A stretch of DNA of 64,000 nucleotides from Microbacterium commune (GTDB taxonomy: Bacteria; Actinomycetota; Actinomycetes; Actinomycetales; Microbacteriaceae), in NCBI RefSeq assembly GCF_014836945.1, contig NZ_JACSPX010000001.1:700952-764951 (forward strand), written 5' to 3'. The position numbers were made by a program, and so were the translations under genes. A model generated the notes under the pieces. It worked only from the letters and a program-made list of their open reading frames with translations. It did not search any database and was not told the origin of the DNA. Shown here in pieces: positions 43,962 through 52,627 of the stretch. Positions within the stretch are counted from its first letter, which is position 1; every line of letters starts with the position of its first letter.

Positions 43962-45346
43962 CGCTGGCCCTCGCTCTCGTGCGGCTCGGCTGAGCGCGAC
44001 TCGGCTGAGCGCGGCTCGGCTGAGTGCGGCTCGGCTGAGTGCGGCTCGGCTGAGTGCGGCTCGGCTGAGTGCGGCTCGGCTGAGTGCGGCTCACCGGTGG
44101 GCTGCGCAGCCGGGGAGCTCGCGTCCATCGCGGGCGGACCCGGAGGTGCGGGCGGAACCGGGGGAACCGGAGGAAGACCGACGCCCTCGCCGGGAGCGGG
44201 GGGTGCAGGCGGAGCCGGCGGAACGTCGGCGCTGACGCCGGGCGCAGGCGGAACCGGCGGAACCGGTGCCGCGGCGTGCGCACCGGCGCCGCCACCGCCC
44301 GCCGGCGCAGACTGCGCGGACGGCGCGTTCGCGGCCGGTGGCACGGGCGGCGCAGGTGGTGCCGGTGGCGCAGGAGGAGCCGCGCTCGCACCGGCAGCCG
44401 ACCCGCCCCCGTGACGCTCGGGAACCCGGGCGAACGGCGCATCGGCATCCCGACTCGACTCGACCCGGGGCGCAACCGGCGCGCCCGCCGGCGCTCCGTG
44501 CCCGTACGCGTGAGGCGGGGCCTCGAGGGTCGGGAAGCTCGAGGTCTGCTGCGGCGCGTATGTCGGGCGACCGGTGTAGTACGCGTTGAGGTCCGGGCTG
44601 CCGTCGGGCAGCGCGGGCAGCGGCGTGCGACCGTCGGCGTAGGTCGGCCACATCTGCTGCGGGGCGACGGCGGCCGGCTGCGCGGGCCGGGGTGCTCGCG
44701 GTGCGAACAGGGCGTTCAGCAGCGGGATCAGTGTGGTGCCGACCGCGGTGAGGATCGCGAGCGCGACCACGATGCGCCAGTACAGATCGTCGTACCGGAA
44801 CTGATCGGGGAAGGTCAGGTGGAACACCAGCAGAGCGACCAGGCCCGCGAGCATCGCGAACGTGACCATGACGATGACCCGGGTGAACGTCGTGACATAC
44901 CGACGGGCGGCCTTCGTGAACAGGCGCACGTGCGCGAGCGCGAGCTGAAGGACCGCGATCACGAACAGGAACTGGAAGAACCTCGCTCCGGCCCAGCCGT
45001 AGGGCTCCGCGGCGTCGTACGGCAGCCAGATCTTCACCGCGCCGACCAGGAGCACGATGATCCAACTGATCATGCTGGCGAGGGCGAGCCAGTCCGGACG
45101 CCGCTCGGCGAGATGCGCTTCGGCGATCGCGACACCCGCGAACAGGGCGAGCAGGAGGATCGTGAGGAACGCCCGCCCGATGATGCCGTCCTGATCGCCG
45201 ACGAGCACCCAGACCACGCAGACGAGAGCGGCGGCGATCAGCGCTCCGATGGCGATCCAGATCGCGCCGCGCAGCAGTTTCGACGACATCGGCTGGTGCG
45301 CATCGGCATTCGCCGGATGCTCGGCTGACGGTGTGACGTCGGACAT
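43958..45346 (-). CDS. Membrane protein with Pro/Gly/Ala-rich tail and EPHSA repeats
   Basis: 462 residues from ATG 45346 (GGGAGG upstream). Six hydrophobic helices lie within residues ~25-215. The last ~240 residues are low-complexity: Pro/Ala-rich (PPAPPAPPAPP runs), Tyr/Gln patches, then seven copies of a five-residue repeat (SAEPH and variants). I recognise no domain. The repeats come from a 15-bp DNA tandem at the 3' end. Partner of the IMPase gene by overlap. Confidence 0.75.
   Translation of the reverse strand: MSDVTPSAEHPANADAHQPMSSKLLRGAIWIAIGALIAAALVCVVWVLVGDQDGIIGRAFLTILLLALFAGVAIAEAHLAERRPDWLALASMISWIIVLLVGAVKIWLPYDAAEPYGWAGARFFQFLFVIAVLQLALAHVRLFTKAARRYVTTFTRVIVMVTFAMLAGLVALLVFHLTFPDQFRYDDLYWRIVVALAILTAVGTTLIPLLNALFAPRAPRPAQPAAVAPQQMWPTYADGRTPLPALPDGSPDLNAYYTGRPTYAPQQTSSFPTLEAPPHAYGHGAPAGAPVAPRVESSRDADAPFARVPERHGGGSAAGASAAPPAPPAPPAPPVPPAANAPSAQSAPAGGGGAGAHAAAPVPPVPPAPGVSADVPPAPPAPPAPGEGVGLPPVPPVPPAPPGPPAMDASSPAAQPTGEPHSAEPHSAEPHSAEPHSAEPHSAEPRSAESRSAEPHESEGQR
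43981..44090. repeat. 15-bp coding minisatellite
   Basis: Seven tandem units of GGCTCGGCTGAGTGC with a few C/T and G/A differences in the first two. Fifteen bases keep the frame, so copy number can change without breaking the gene. Confidence 0.9.
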
Positions 45347-45419
45347 GGTGAGATCCTCCCGGTCGGTGGTCTCATCCTCGCATGCGCCCGTCAGTACGAT
45401 CGGATGCTGTGGATAAGCC

Positions 45420-46229
45420 TCAGCGCCGGCGCGAGGCGGCCGCGAATCCGGCGATGCGCGCCTGCGCGTCCGCCGTGTCGAACGCCGCGCCGATGGAGTC
45501 GGCCTCGGCGTTCAGCTGCTCCTCGAAGGAGCGCGCCGGCTGCGAGCGCACCAGGCGCTTCGCCTGCCCGTACGCGGCGGAGGCGCCCGCCAGCCAGAAC
45601 CGCGCGACCTGCTCGGCGCGCTCGCGCACGGCATCCGCCTCGGCCTCCGGATCAGCCCCGCTCGCGTCGGCCGGGCCTGCCACCCGCTCGGCGACGAGGC
45701 CCCATTCGACGGCTTCGTCGGCTGACAGCATCCGGTCCTGCAGCAGCAGCTGCAGCGCTCGACGCTCGCCGACGGCGCGTGCGAGCTGCGCCGAGACCGA
45801 CAGGTCGGGCGTAAGTCCGATGTTCGCGTAGCGGCTGCCGATCGTCGAGCTCGCACCGACGACCGCGTAGTCGCTGCACATCAGGATGCCCAGGCCCCCG
45901 CCCGCCGTCGTGCCATGGGCGGCGGCGACGACGGGGATGGCGGAGGTGGTCAGCGACAGGATGCCGGCGTTGATCACCTGCGCCAGGGCGGTGATCTCGT
46001 GCCCGCCGGACATGCTCGTCGACATGGCGCGTACGTCGCCGCCGGCGCAGAAGGCGCGGCCGCGTCCTTCGATGAGGACGGCGCCGACATCGTCGCGGCC
46101 CACCGCCTCGGCCGTGGCGTCGCGCCAGGCGTGCGCGAGATCGGCGTCGAAGGCGTTCAGGCTCGCGGGACGATTGAGCGTGAGCCTGGCGAGGCCCCCG
46201 TCGATCGTGAGCAGAAGCGGCTCGGTCAT
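45420..46229 (-). CDS. Enoyl-CoA hydratase/isomerase family protein
   Basis: 269 residues from ATG 46229 (AAGGAG at six bases). GRGRAFCAGGDVRAM and HGTTAGGGLGILMCSDYAV form the CoA-ester oxyanion hole of the crotonase fold. The family covers hydratases, isomerases and hydrolases of acyl-CoA; the exact reaction cannot be read. Neighbours give no pathway. Confidence 0.88.
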   Translation of the reverse strand: MTEPLLLTIDGGLARLTLNRPASLNAFDADLAHAWRDATAEAVGRDDVGAVLIEGRGRAFCAGGDVRAMSTSMSGGHEITALAQVINAGILSLTTSAIPVVAAAHGTTAGGGLGILMCSDYAVVGASSTIGSRYANIGLTPDLSVSAQLARAVGERRALQLLLQDRMLSADEAVEWGLVAERVAGPADASGADPEAEADAVRERAEQVARFWLAGASAAYGQAKRLVRSQPARSFEEQLNAEADSIGAAFDTADAQARIAGFAAASRRR

Positions 46230-46309
46230 GGCTCTCCTTTGATGCACAGGACGGGGTTCCAGACTACCTGGTACTGAGCGTCATCCTTGCGGGAGCCGCA
46301 GCCGCTGCG

Positions 46310-46484
46310 AGGTCACTTCGGTACGCTCACGGCCCGGAAACCGTACGAACCTGACCCCGCACGCCCGGGATGCGACCCGCACCACTGCCCGCAGTGCCGC
46401 CCGCCGCACCGCCCCTGCGCGCACGGCCGCGCATGCCAGGTCACTTCGGTACGCGCATCGGCTCGAAAGCGTACGAAAGTGACC
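46310..46484. repeat. Palindromic repeat family C, two copies
   Basis: Copies at 46310-46356 and 46439-46484 with arms AGGTCACTTCGGTACG and CGTACGAAAGTGACC. They fill most of the 283-base gap between the FBP gene and the enoyl-CoA hydratase gene. Confidence 0.8.
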
Positions 46485-46512
46485 CGGCACCGACGCGACC
46501 CCGCCGGCGGGG

Positions 46513-47004
46513 TCAGTCCTCCGACAGGACGCGCACCACGAAGTCCTCCATGCGGTGCTTCGTGCCGTCGAGCCGCTGATCGATCTGGCCGGGCGCGCGC
46601 ACCTCGCTCGGTGCCAGCGGATGCGCGAGTCGCACGTTGTCGTGGCACGACAGGTCGGCGCAGATGTACGTGCCCGCGCTGTCGCCGCGCCGGCCCTTCG
46701 CTCCACCGCGCCGCGCCGTCAGCAGCGCCACCTGGTTGCCCGGCTGCATGGTGCGGCAGATGTTGCACATGCCCGAGCGCACCCGCGCCGGGTCGGTGGA
46801 GCGCAGCACGATGCCCATCGGATGCCCGTCGTGCTCGACGACCACGACCGCGCGACGGCTCGATTCAGGGTCGCGCCAGGCGAGGAAGTCGATGTAGTCC
46901 CAGTCGGTCAGGATGAAGTCGTGGGGCATCCCGATCTGCTCGATCTCATCGGCATCGGCGTTCCTGATCGCCTCGCGGACCTGGGTCTCGGTGAGTGGTC
47001 GCAT
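46513..47004 (-). CDS. FBP-domain protein with treble-clef zinc finger
   Basis: 163 residues. The C-terminal part has CNICRTMQ and ICADLSCHDN, giving the four zinc ligands seen in FusB/FBP-type proteins that bind elongation factor G. The N-terminal ~85 residues are the helical half with TDWDYIDFLAWRDP. Related FusB proteins free EF-G from fusidic-acid-stalled ribosomes; chromosomal actinobacterial members are of unproven role. Confidence 0.8.
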   Translation of the reverse strand: MRPLTETQVREAIRNADADEIEQIGMPHDFILTDWDYIDFLAWRDPESSRRAVVVVEHDGHPMGIVLRSTDPARVRSGMCNICRTMQPGNQVALLTARRGGAKGRRGDSAGTYICADLSCHDNVRLAHPLAPSEVRAPGQIDQRLDGTKHRMEDFVVRVLSED

Positions 47005-47013
47005 CGATCCAGT

Positions 47014-47505
47014 CTAGGAAGACCGACGCTCCGCGAGGCGCCACTGCAGCTCCTTGACCTCGTCGACGAGGTCGTCTGCGGGACCATCGACCGGGATGCC
47101 GGGAGCGACCGTCCGGATCGGCAGCGCGGCCACGGGCCCGGGCTCGAGTCCCCATTCCGCATGCCACCGCGACAGCTGGGCCGATGACGTCGCGTACACG
47201 ATGCGTCCGAGGCCCACCCAGGCGTGCGCGGCCGAGCACATCGGGCAGTGCTCCCCCGAGGTGTACACCGTGGCATCCGCCCGCTCCTGCGGAGACAGGT
47301 GGGCCGCCGCCCACCGCGCGATCTCGAACTCGGGATGCCGGGTGTGGTCACCGCCCGCGACGCGATTGCGGTCCTCGAAGAGCACGTCCCCGTCAGCCGA
47401 GACGATCAGCGAGCCGAACGGCTCATCGCCGGCGTCGAGCGCCTCGCGGGCCAGCTCGACGCAGCGGCGCAGGTGGGTCAGGTCTGTGGCGTCCATGGCA
47501 TCCAC
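47014..47505 (-). CDS. Nucleoside/base deaminase, CDA superfamily
   Basis: 163 residues; an ATG nine bases further in is an alternative start. HPEFEIARWAA has the zinc His and catalytic Glu, and GEHCPMCSAAHAWVG the two zinc cysteines. Length and the C-terminal VKELQWRLAE resemble guanine deaminase-like or tRNA-adenosine-deaminase-like proteins, closer to the former. Next to the FBP gene on the same strand (nine bases). Confidence 0.87.
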   Translation of the reverse strand: MDAMDATDLTHLRRCVELAREALDAGDEPFGSLIVSADGDVLFEDRNRVAGGDHTRHPEFEIARWAAAHLSPQERADATVYTSGEHCPMCSAAHAWVGLGRIVYATSSAQLSRWHAEWGLEPGPVAALPIRTVAPGIPVDGPADDLVDEVKELQWRLAERRSS

Positions 47506-47509
47506 CCTC

Positions 47510-48202
47510 TCATCCGGCGGCGTCGATCACCGCGACGATCTCGTCGTGGCCGTGCTCGAGAGCCAGCTCGCGCGAGGTGCGTCCCTCCCGGTCGGTGATG
47601 TCGGGGTCGGCGCCGGCCTCGAGCAGCAGCCCCACGGTCTCGACCTGGGCGGGCCCGCCGTCGTTGAGCACGATCGCCTCGTGCATGGCGGTCCAGCCGA
47701 GGTCGTTCACATGGTCGACGGGAACACCCGCCGCGATCAGGATCTTCACCGTGCTCACGTGCCCGTGCTCGCTGGCGGGAATCAGCGCCGTGCCGCCGTA
47801 GCGGTTGGTGCTGGTGACGTCGGCTCCGGCGGCGATCGTGAGGGTGAGGATCTCGTCGAGCCCCTCGGCTCCGGCGTACAGGAACGCGGAGTCCTGGATG
47901 GCGTCCTTCGCGTTCACGTCCGCGCCGGCGTCGATGAGCGCCCGGGCGATCGGCGGGAGGTTCTTCTTCGTGGCCTCGACGAGCGGCGTCGCGTTCTTCT
48001 CACCGCCGCGGTCTTCGAGCGTCGCGCCGTCTTCGATCGCGCGGGCTGTGGCGTCGGGATCCTCCGCCTCGATCGCCGCCCAGAGCGCAGCCGTCGCGCG
48101 CTCCGTCGCGTCGGGCGGGGAGGAGTCGGATGCCGGGGCGCACCCGACCAGGCTGCCGAAGGTGAACGCGGCCGCTGCCGCGACCAGTGCCGTGCGAATC
48201 AT
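47510..48202 (-). CDS. Ankyrin-repeat lipoprotein
   Basis: 230 residues from ATG 48202 (GAGGAGG upstream). Signal peptide with lipobox VGC at residues ~18-21. Four to five ankyrin repeats follow (TPLVEATKKNLPPIARALID, GGTALIPASEHGHVSTVKIL, GWTAMHEAI, GRTSRELALEHGH). It is likely a lipid-anchored protein-binding module on the outer membrane face. Its stop lies four bases before the deaminase start. Confidence 0.85.
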   Translation of the reverse strand: MIRTALVAAAAAFTFGSLVGCAPASDSSPPDATERATAALWAAIEAEDPDATARAIEDGATLEDRGGEKNATPLVEATKKNLPPIARALIDAGADVNAKDAIQDSAFLYAGAEGLDEILTLTIAAGADVTSTNRYGGTALIPASEHGHVSTVKILIAAGVPVDHVNDLGWTAMHEAIVLNDGGPAQVETVGLLLEAGADPDITDREGRTSRELALEHGHDEIVAVIDAAG

Positions 48203-48274
48203 GGTGCCTCCTCGGATCAAGGGAAGCGTAGGCCACCGGCCTGTGACCACCGAAAACCGGGGCGGGGCGGGTCC

Positions 48275-48508
48275 GGCCTGTTCTGCGCGCGCGACACTTC
48301 GGGGGCCGACACTCCAGATGTCGGACCGATCATGGGGAAACGGCCGACCGGTGGAGTGTCGGCCCCCGATTCGTCAGCGCCCCGCGCGACCGGCCTGTCC
48401 TGTGCCCGTCACACTTCGGGGGCCGACACTCCAGATGTCGGACCGATCACGGGGAAACGGCCGACCGGTGGAGTGTCGGCCCCCGATTCGTCAGCCACCC
48501 CGCGCGAC
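48275..48508. repeat. Palindromic repeat family D, 117-bp unit in tandem
   Basis: Two copies of a 117-base unit. Each has perfect 16-base arms GGGGGCCGACACTCCA and TGGAGTGTCGGCCCCC around a ~35-base centre. Together they fill the gap 48203-48548 between the ankyrin gene and nirK. Confidence 0.88.
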
Positions 48509-48548
48509 CGGCCGGCGAGCGGCGAGCGGCGGGCGGCGGGCGGTGCGG

Positions 48549-51299
48549 CTATTCGTCCACCGCGAACACGCCGTGCGCGCCGCGCTCGGCATCGACCATG
48601 AGGTGCGAGACGAACGGGTACGTGCCGGCCTCGGGAAAGGCGAGCTCGACGAAGCCGCCCTGGGCCGGCTGCAGCGCCAGCGCCTGCGAACCGGTGTCGG
48701 TCGCGTGGTCCAGCAGATACGCGCCCTCGGCCCACACCGTGTCGAACTGGCCTCCGATCACGTGGAAGCTGCTGGGGCGCTCGATACCGGCATCCAGAAC
48801 CCAGATGCGCACCCGCTCACCGACCCGCGCCGGCAGCGGCGCGTGGTCGTACTGGTTCGCGTACCCGTTGAAGGTGACGAGGTCGGGGTTGCGCGTCGCG
48901 ATGCGGTCGGGGTCGACCGTGCCCCCGTCGTGGTCGCCGAGATAGTACTCGCCCTGCACGAGCACGTAGCTGCGGTCGACGGCAGGCAGCCCTGCGGGCT
49001 CGATCACCACGGCGCCGTACATGCCGTTGGCGATGTGCGTGCTCATGGGCATGGTCGAGCAGTGGTACATCCAGATCCCGGCGCGCGTGGCGGTGAACGT
49101 GTACGTCAGGCTCTTGCCGGGCGGGATGGTGCGCATCGGCCGGTCCGGCGCGAGCGAGCCGGCGTGGAAGTCGATGGAGTGACCCATCGTGCCCTTGTTC
49201 TCGAGCGTGATGACGAACCGGTCGCCGACCCTGCCGTGCAGCACAGGCCCCGGCGCGGTGCCGTTGTACGTCCACAGCGTCTGGGTCACGCCCGGCGCGA
49301 CCTCGCGCTTCTCGTCGCGGACGGTGAGGGTCAGCTCGCGGGTGATCGGGGAATCGGATGCCGGAAGCGCGGGCAACTCGGCATCGATCGGGTCGAAGCC
49401 GGGGCCGGGCTCTGCCATGAGGTCGGGAGCGGTCGACGACCCGGTGGCCGTGCCGCCGCCCATGTGGCCCATGCCGTGCGCACCGGCATCCGGACTCGCA
49501 CCGGCATCCGGACTCTCACCGGAGGCGGCTTCAGAGCCGGTCGCGACGATCTGCAGAGTCATGCCCATCTGCCGATGCCCGAGGATCGAGCACCAGCCGT
49601 CAAGATCCGCTGTTATCACGCCGACGTCGATGGTCTCCTTCTCGCCGGGTGCCAGGCGGCCACCGGCGATGCCGTTGGCGAACACCAGATCGTGCACCTG
49701 CTCCTCGTCGGTGTTGGTCACCTCGATCACCAGCCGGGTGCCCGCGGGCACCTCGATGCGGTCGGGAGTGAAGCGCATGTTCGCCGCCTCGACCTGCACG
49801 GTCTGCACCGGAGCATCCGCCGCCCCGACCGGAGCCGCACTCCAGCCGAGCCCGACCGGATCGGCCGCCGCGAGGCCCGCCGCGACGAGGACGACCGACA
49901 GCAGACCCGCGACCGCCTGCCCCGAACGGCGTCCCGGCTGCTGCTCGCCCTCCGGCACGATCGGCCCGTGCCTGCGCGGCAGACCGCCGTCGGGCCGGCC
50001 GCCGTCGGGCAGACCGGCCGCGGGCTGGCCGGCCGCGCGCCGGCCGCCGTCGGGCCGGCCGATCGCGGGCAGACCCCCGTCGGGCAGACCGGCCGCCGCC
50101 TTCGCCCGTCGCTGCGTGCGCATCGCGCGCCACATCACCACGAGGAACGACGCCATCGCCACCAGGTACATGATCGATGCGGCCACGCGCATCAGGCTCG
50201 ACACCGGCAGCGCGCAGACGGCGAGCGCAGCGTTGGCGACGGTGACGCGCAGAATCCCTGCCGCGTCGAATCCGGCCGTGCCGACGCGCACGGGTGTGGG
50301 GCCTCCGCCGAGCACGACGGGCACGAGATAGCTCAGCGCGCCGACGAGCACCTGCACCGCGAATCCCGCGGCGAGATAGGGCACGACCTGACCGAAGAGC
50401 GCGTCGAGCGCCTCGAAGCCGCCGCCGTCGACAGCGGCGACGATCGCGCCGACGGCTACCGCGGCGACGGCACCCGCCCACCACAGCATGGCGGCTGCCA
50501 CCGACAGGGCGGCGAAGCTGCGTGGCACCTTCTGACGCGCCGCGCGGACCAGCGAGAAGAAGATGATGCCGAGCCCCGCGAGGTACGCGCCGAGCCCGGC
50601 AGCGACGGCGAGCAGCTGCTCGAGGGCGGCACCGGTGGCCGCGATCACGACGGCCCCGGCGAGGACGGGCAGGGCGCGGGATGCCCCGGCCGCAGCCCCC
50701 TCATCGGCCCGGGTGCGCAGGATGGTGGGCCACAGTGTGACGACCGTGCCTGCGACCGTGAGGCCGATCCAGCCCAGCACGTTGATCAGGGCGTGGGCGA
50801 CGACGAGGTTCGACGCGGCATCGCCGCGGGCGAGCCACGCGCCGAGGGCGGCGCCGATCGTGAGCAGCGCCGCGGAGGCGATGTAGTACCGGATGGTGCG
50901 ACCGAACCGGCCCGGCATGCTGCCGCGCATGCGGCGCACCAGCGTCACCGCGTGCCAGGTGACCGCCACGATCAGCGCCGCGGCGCCCGCCACGGTGACC
51001 GCCCAGATGCCGCTCAGCACGCCGGTGATCACGAGCGCGGCGGCACCGTTCGACAGGATCAGCCGGATGCTCTGGCGCCGGCGGTCAACGTCGGTCGCCG
51101 CGCGGCGCAGCAGCGCGAACGAGAAGTACTGACTCCACACGAGGATCGCGTGCGTGACGGCGCCGAGCAGCAGCAGGTGGATCATGAGCCAGCCGGGCAT
51201 GGGCAGCGCGCGGTGCGCGAGAGCGGCGATCACCGTGAGCAGCAGCCACAGCACCGTAGGAATGTCGCGCATAGGCCAGAATCCGCGGTTCTTCGTCAT
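48549..51299 (-). CDS. nirK: Membrane-cupredoxin-NirK fusion (copper nitrite reductase)
   Basis: 916 residues. Residues ~1-395 form a polytopic membrane domain with about ten helices and several His (HRALPMPGWLMIHLLLLG). A Gly/Pro linker and one helix (~460-485) lead to a cupredoxin (about 490-590; type 1 copper ligands in VHDLVF and CSILGHRQMGM). A two-domain NirK (about 630-916) follows. GHSIDFHAG, MYHCSTMPMSTHIANGM (~745-760), SFHVIGGQFDTVW and SHLMVD match the type 1 and type 2 copper ligands and catalytic His. It should reduce nitrite to NO outside the membrane, the inner domains possibly passing electrons. Three-gene operon with overlaps. Confidence 0.85.
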   Translation of the reverse strand: MTKNRGFWPMRDIPTVLWLLLTVIAALAHRALPMPGWLMIHLLLLGAVTHAILVWSQYFSFALLRRAATDVDRRRQSIRLILSNGAAALVITGVLSGIWAVTVAGAAALIVAVTWHAVTLVRRMRGSMPGRFGRTIRYYIASAALLTIGAALGAWLARGDAASNLVVAHALINVLGWIGLTVAGTVVTLWPTILRTRADEGAAAGASRALPVLAGAVVIAATGAALEQLLAVAAGLGAYLAGLGIIFFSLVRAARQKVPRSFAALSVAAAMLWWAGAVAAVAVGAIVAAVDGGGFEALDALFGQVVPYLAAGFAVQVLVGALSYLVPVVLGGGPTPVRVGTAGFDAAGILRVTVANAALAVCALPVSSLMRVAASIMYLVAMASFLVVMWRAMRTQRRAKAAAGLPDGGLPAIGRPDGGRRAAGQPAAGLPDGGRPDGGLPRRHGPIVPEGEQQPGRRSGQAVAGLLSVVLVAAGLAAADPVGLGWSAAPVGAADAPVQTVQVEAANMRFTPDRIEVPAGTRLVIEVTNTDEEQVHDLVFANGIAGGRLAPGEKETIDVGVITADLDGWCSILGHRQMGMTLQIVATGSEAASGESPDAGASPDAGAHGMGHMGGGTATGSSTAPDLMAEPGPGFDPIDAELPALPASDSPITRELTLTVRDEKREVAPGVTQTLWTYNGTAPGPVLHGRVGDRFVITLENKGTMGHSIDFHAGSLAPDRPMRTIPPGKSLTYTFTATRAGIWMYHCSTMPMSTHIANGMYGAVVIEPAGLPAVDRSYVLVQGEYYLGDHDGGTVDPDRIATRNPDLVTFNGYANQYDHAPLPARVGERVRIWVLDAGIERPSSFHVIGGQFDTVWAEGAYLLDHATDTGSQALALQPAQGGFVELAFPEAGTYPFVSHLMVDAERGAHGVFAVDE

Positions 51300-52627
51300 C
51301 GTGCGCCTCCCTCACGTGCGGCGGCATCGCCGGATGCGGGTGCTGCGACCGCGGGAGCCTTGCTCCGCACCGCGCCGCCCAGCACCGCACTGCCCACCGC
51401 CGTCAGCACGAAGAGCAGCAGAGCGATGACGCCGAGGACTCCCCCGATGCGCCACGCCACCGGCATCCCGAGCCCGTCGCCGAACCAGACCCGCACGACG
51501 AGCGCCACCTGCAGCAGCGCGATCGGCGCCCAGAACGCGGGGCGGTACGGCAGGGCGATGCGCAGCACGGCGGGCAGGATCGTCGTAGCGTGCGCCATGA
51601 TCATCGAGAACGTGTGGCCGAGGAAGATCGCGTGGATCACGGCGTCGTAGGCGGGTTGCGCCTGCGGCGCTCCGAGCAGCAGCACCAGCCCGGCGACCGC
51701 GAGCCAGACGTACCCGGCGAGGATGCACGCGGCCATGTACCGCGTCACGCCCGTCGCCCGGATCGTGCGGCGCGCGACGTCGTGCGCGACCAGCCAGCCG
51801 GTCAGTGAGAGCAGGCCGAGACCGAGCGCGATGGCCCCGGCGTCGGGGAAGACGAGCCCGATGACGAGCGCCGCGGTGACCGCCCAGCCGTGCACGAGAA
51901 GCCTGACGCCGGCCTGCGGACCCATCGTGATGCGCGCGAGCTCGACGCGTTCGGCGGCGATGGTCAGCACGAGGAACCCGATCAGCCACGGGATCACGCG
52001 CGTCATCGCGTCTTGTCCGATCCAGATCAGCGCTCCCACCAGCGCGAGACCCGCTGCGAGCAGCTGGGTGAGCAGGGCGTGGTCGTACTGTCGGCGCCAC
52101 AGCGGGATGTAGAGCAGGAGGAAGGATGCCGCGCCCGCGGCCAGCACGATCTTCGCGACGACCAGCGGCACGGCCGGCACGACGAGCAGCATGCCGCCGA
52201 CGCCGAGCAGGGCCGGCGCGACGTAGCCGAGCGGGCGCGCGAGAGCGGTGGCCCGTTCGAGGCTGATCAGCGTGCCCACGAAGCCGAGCACGAGCAGCAT
52301 GCCGTGCACGGCGGGCAGGCGCTCGGCGGTGACCGGCGCCGGCAGGCCGAGCAGCAGCAGGCCCGCGTCGAGTCCGGCGAGCAGGGCGAGGCCGGCCGGC
52401 AGCATCCACACCATCCGGAACCCGGGTCGGCGGCCGCGTGCCGCGGGTCGGCGTCCGCGTGCCGCGCTGTGCGAACCGCGTGCCGCGCTGTGTGAGAAAC
52501 CCCGCTCTGCCTGGGAAACCACACGCGGGGCGGTGGCTCTCGCAGAATCTGGTTTCTCGACGGCCGGGCGCGAGGCCGGCGAGCTTGGGGCGGCCGGGCG
52601 CGAGGCGGCCGGGCGCGGGGTGGTCAT
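51296..52627 (-). CDS. NnrS-like polytopic membrane protein
   Basis: 443 residues from ATG 52627, overlapping the regulator stop (ATGA). About 75 N-terminal residues are low-complexity Ser/Ala/Arg/Pro with a short repeat (HSAARG, RRPAARG). About twelve helices follow. VHGMLLVLGFVGTLISLERA and HAIFLGHTFSMIMAHATTI have helix-borne His residues as in NnrS-type heme/copper proteins linked to nitric-oxide stress. An ATG near 52402 would give a protein without the tail. Its stop overlaps the nirK start. Confidence 0.65.
   Translation of the reverse strand: MTTPRPAASRPAAPSSPASRPAVEKPDSARATAPRVVSQAERGFSHSAARGSHSAARGRRPAARGRRPGFRMVWMLPAGLALLAGLDAGLLLLGLPAPVTAERLPAVHGMLLVLGFVGTLISLERATALARPLGYVAPALLGVGGMLLVVPAVPLVVAKIVLAAGAASFLLLYIPLWRRQYDHALLTQLLAAGLALVGALIWIGQDAMTRVIPWLIGFLVLTIAAERVELARITMGPQAGVRLLVHGWAVTAALVIGLVFPDAGAIALGLGLLSLTGWLVAHDVARRTIRATGVTRYMAACILAGYVWLAVAGLVLLLGAPQAQPAYDAVIHAIFLGHTFSMIMAHATTILPAVLRIALPYRPAFWAPIALLQVALVVRVWFGDGLGMPVAWRIGGVLGVIALLLFVLTAVGSAVLGGAVRSKAPAVAAPASGDAAAREGGAR

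Noticed and set aside
47805-51650. 1281-codon open frame antisense to nirK
   Set aside because: His/Arg/Gly-rich shadow of the copper-protein gene; no start context or domain.
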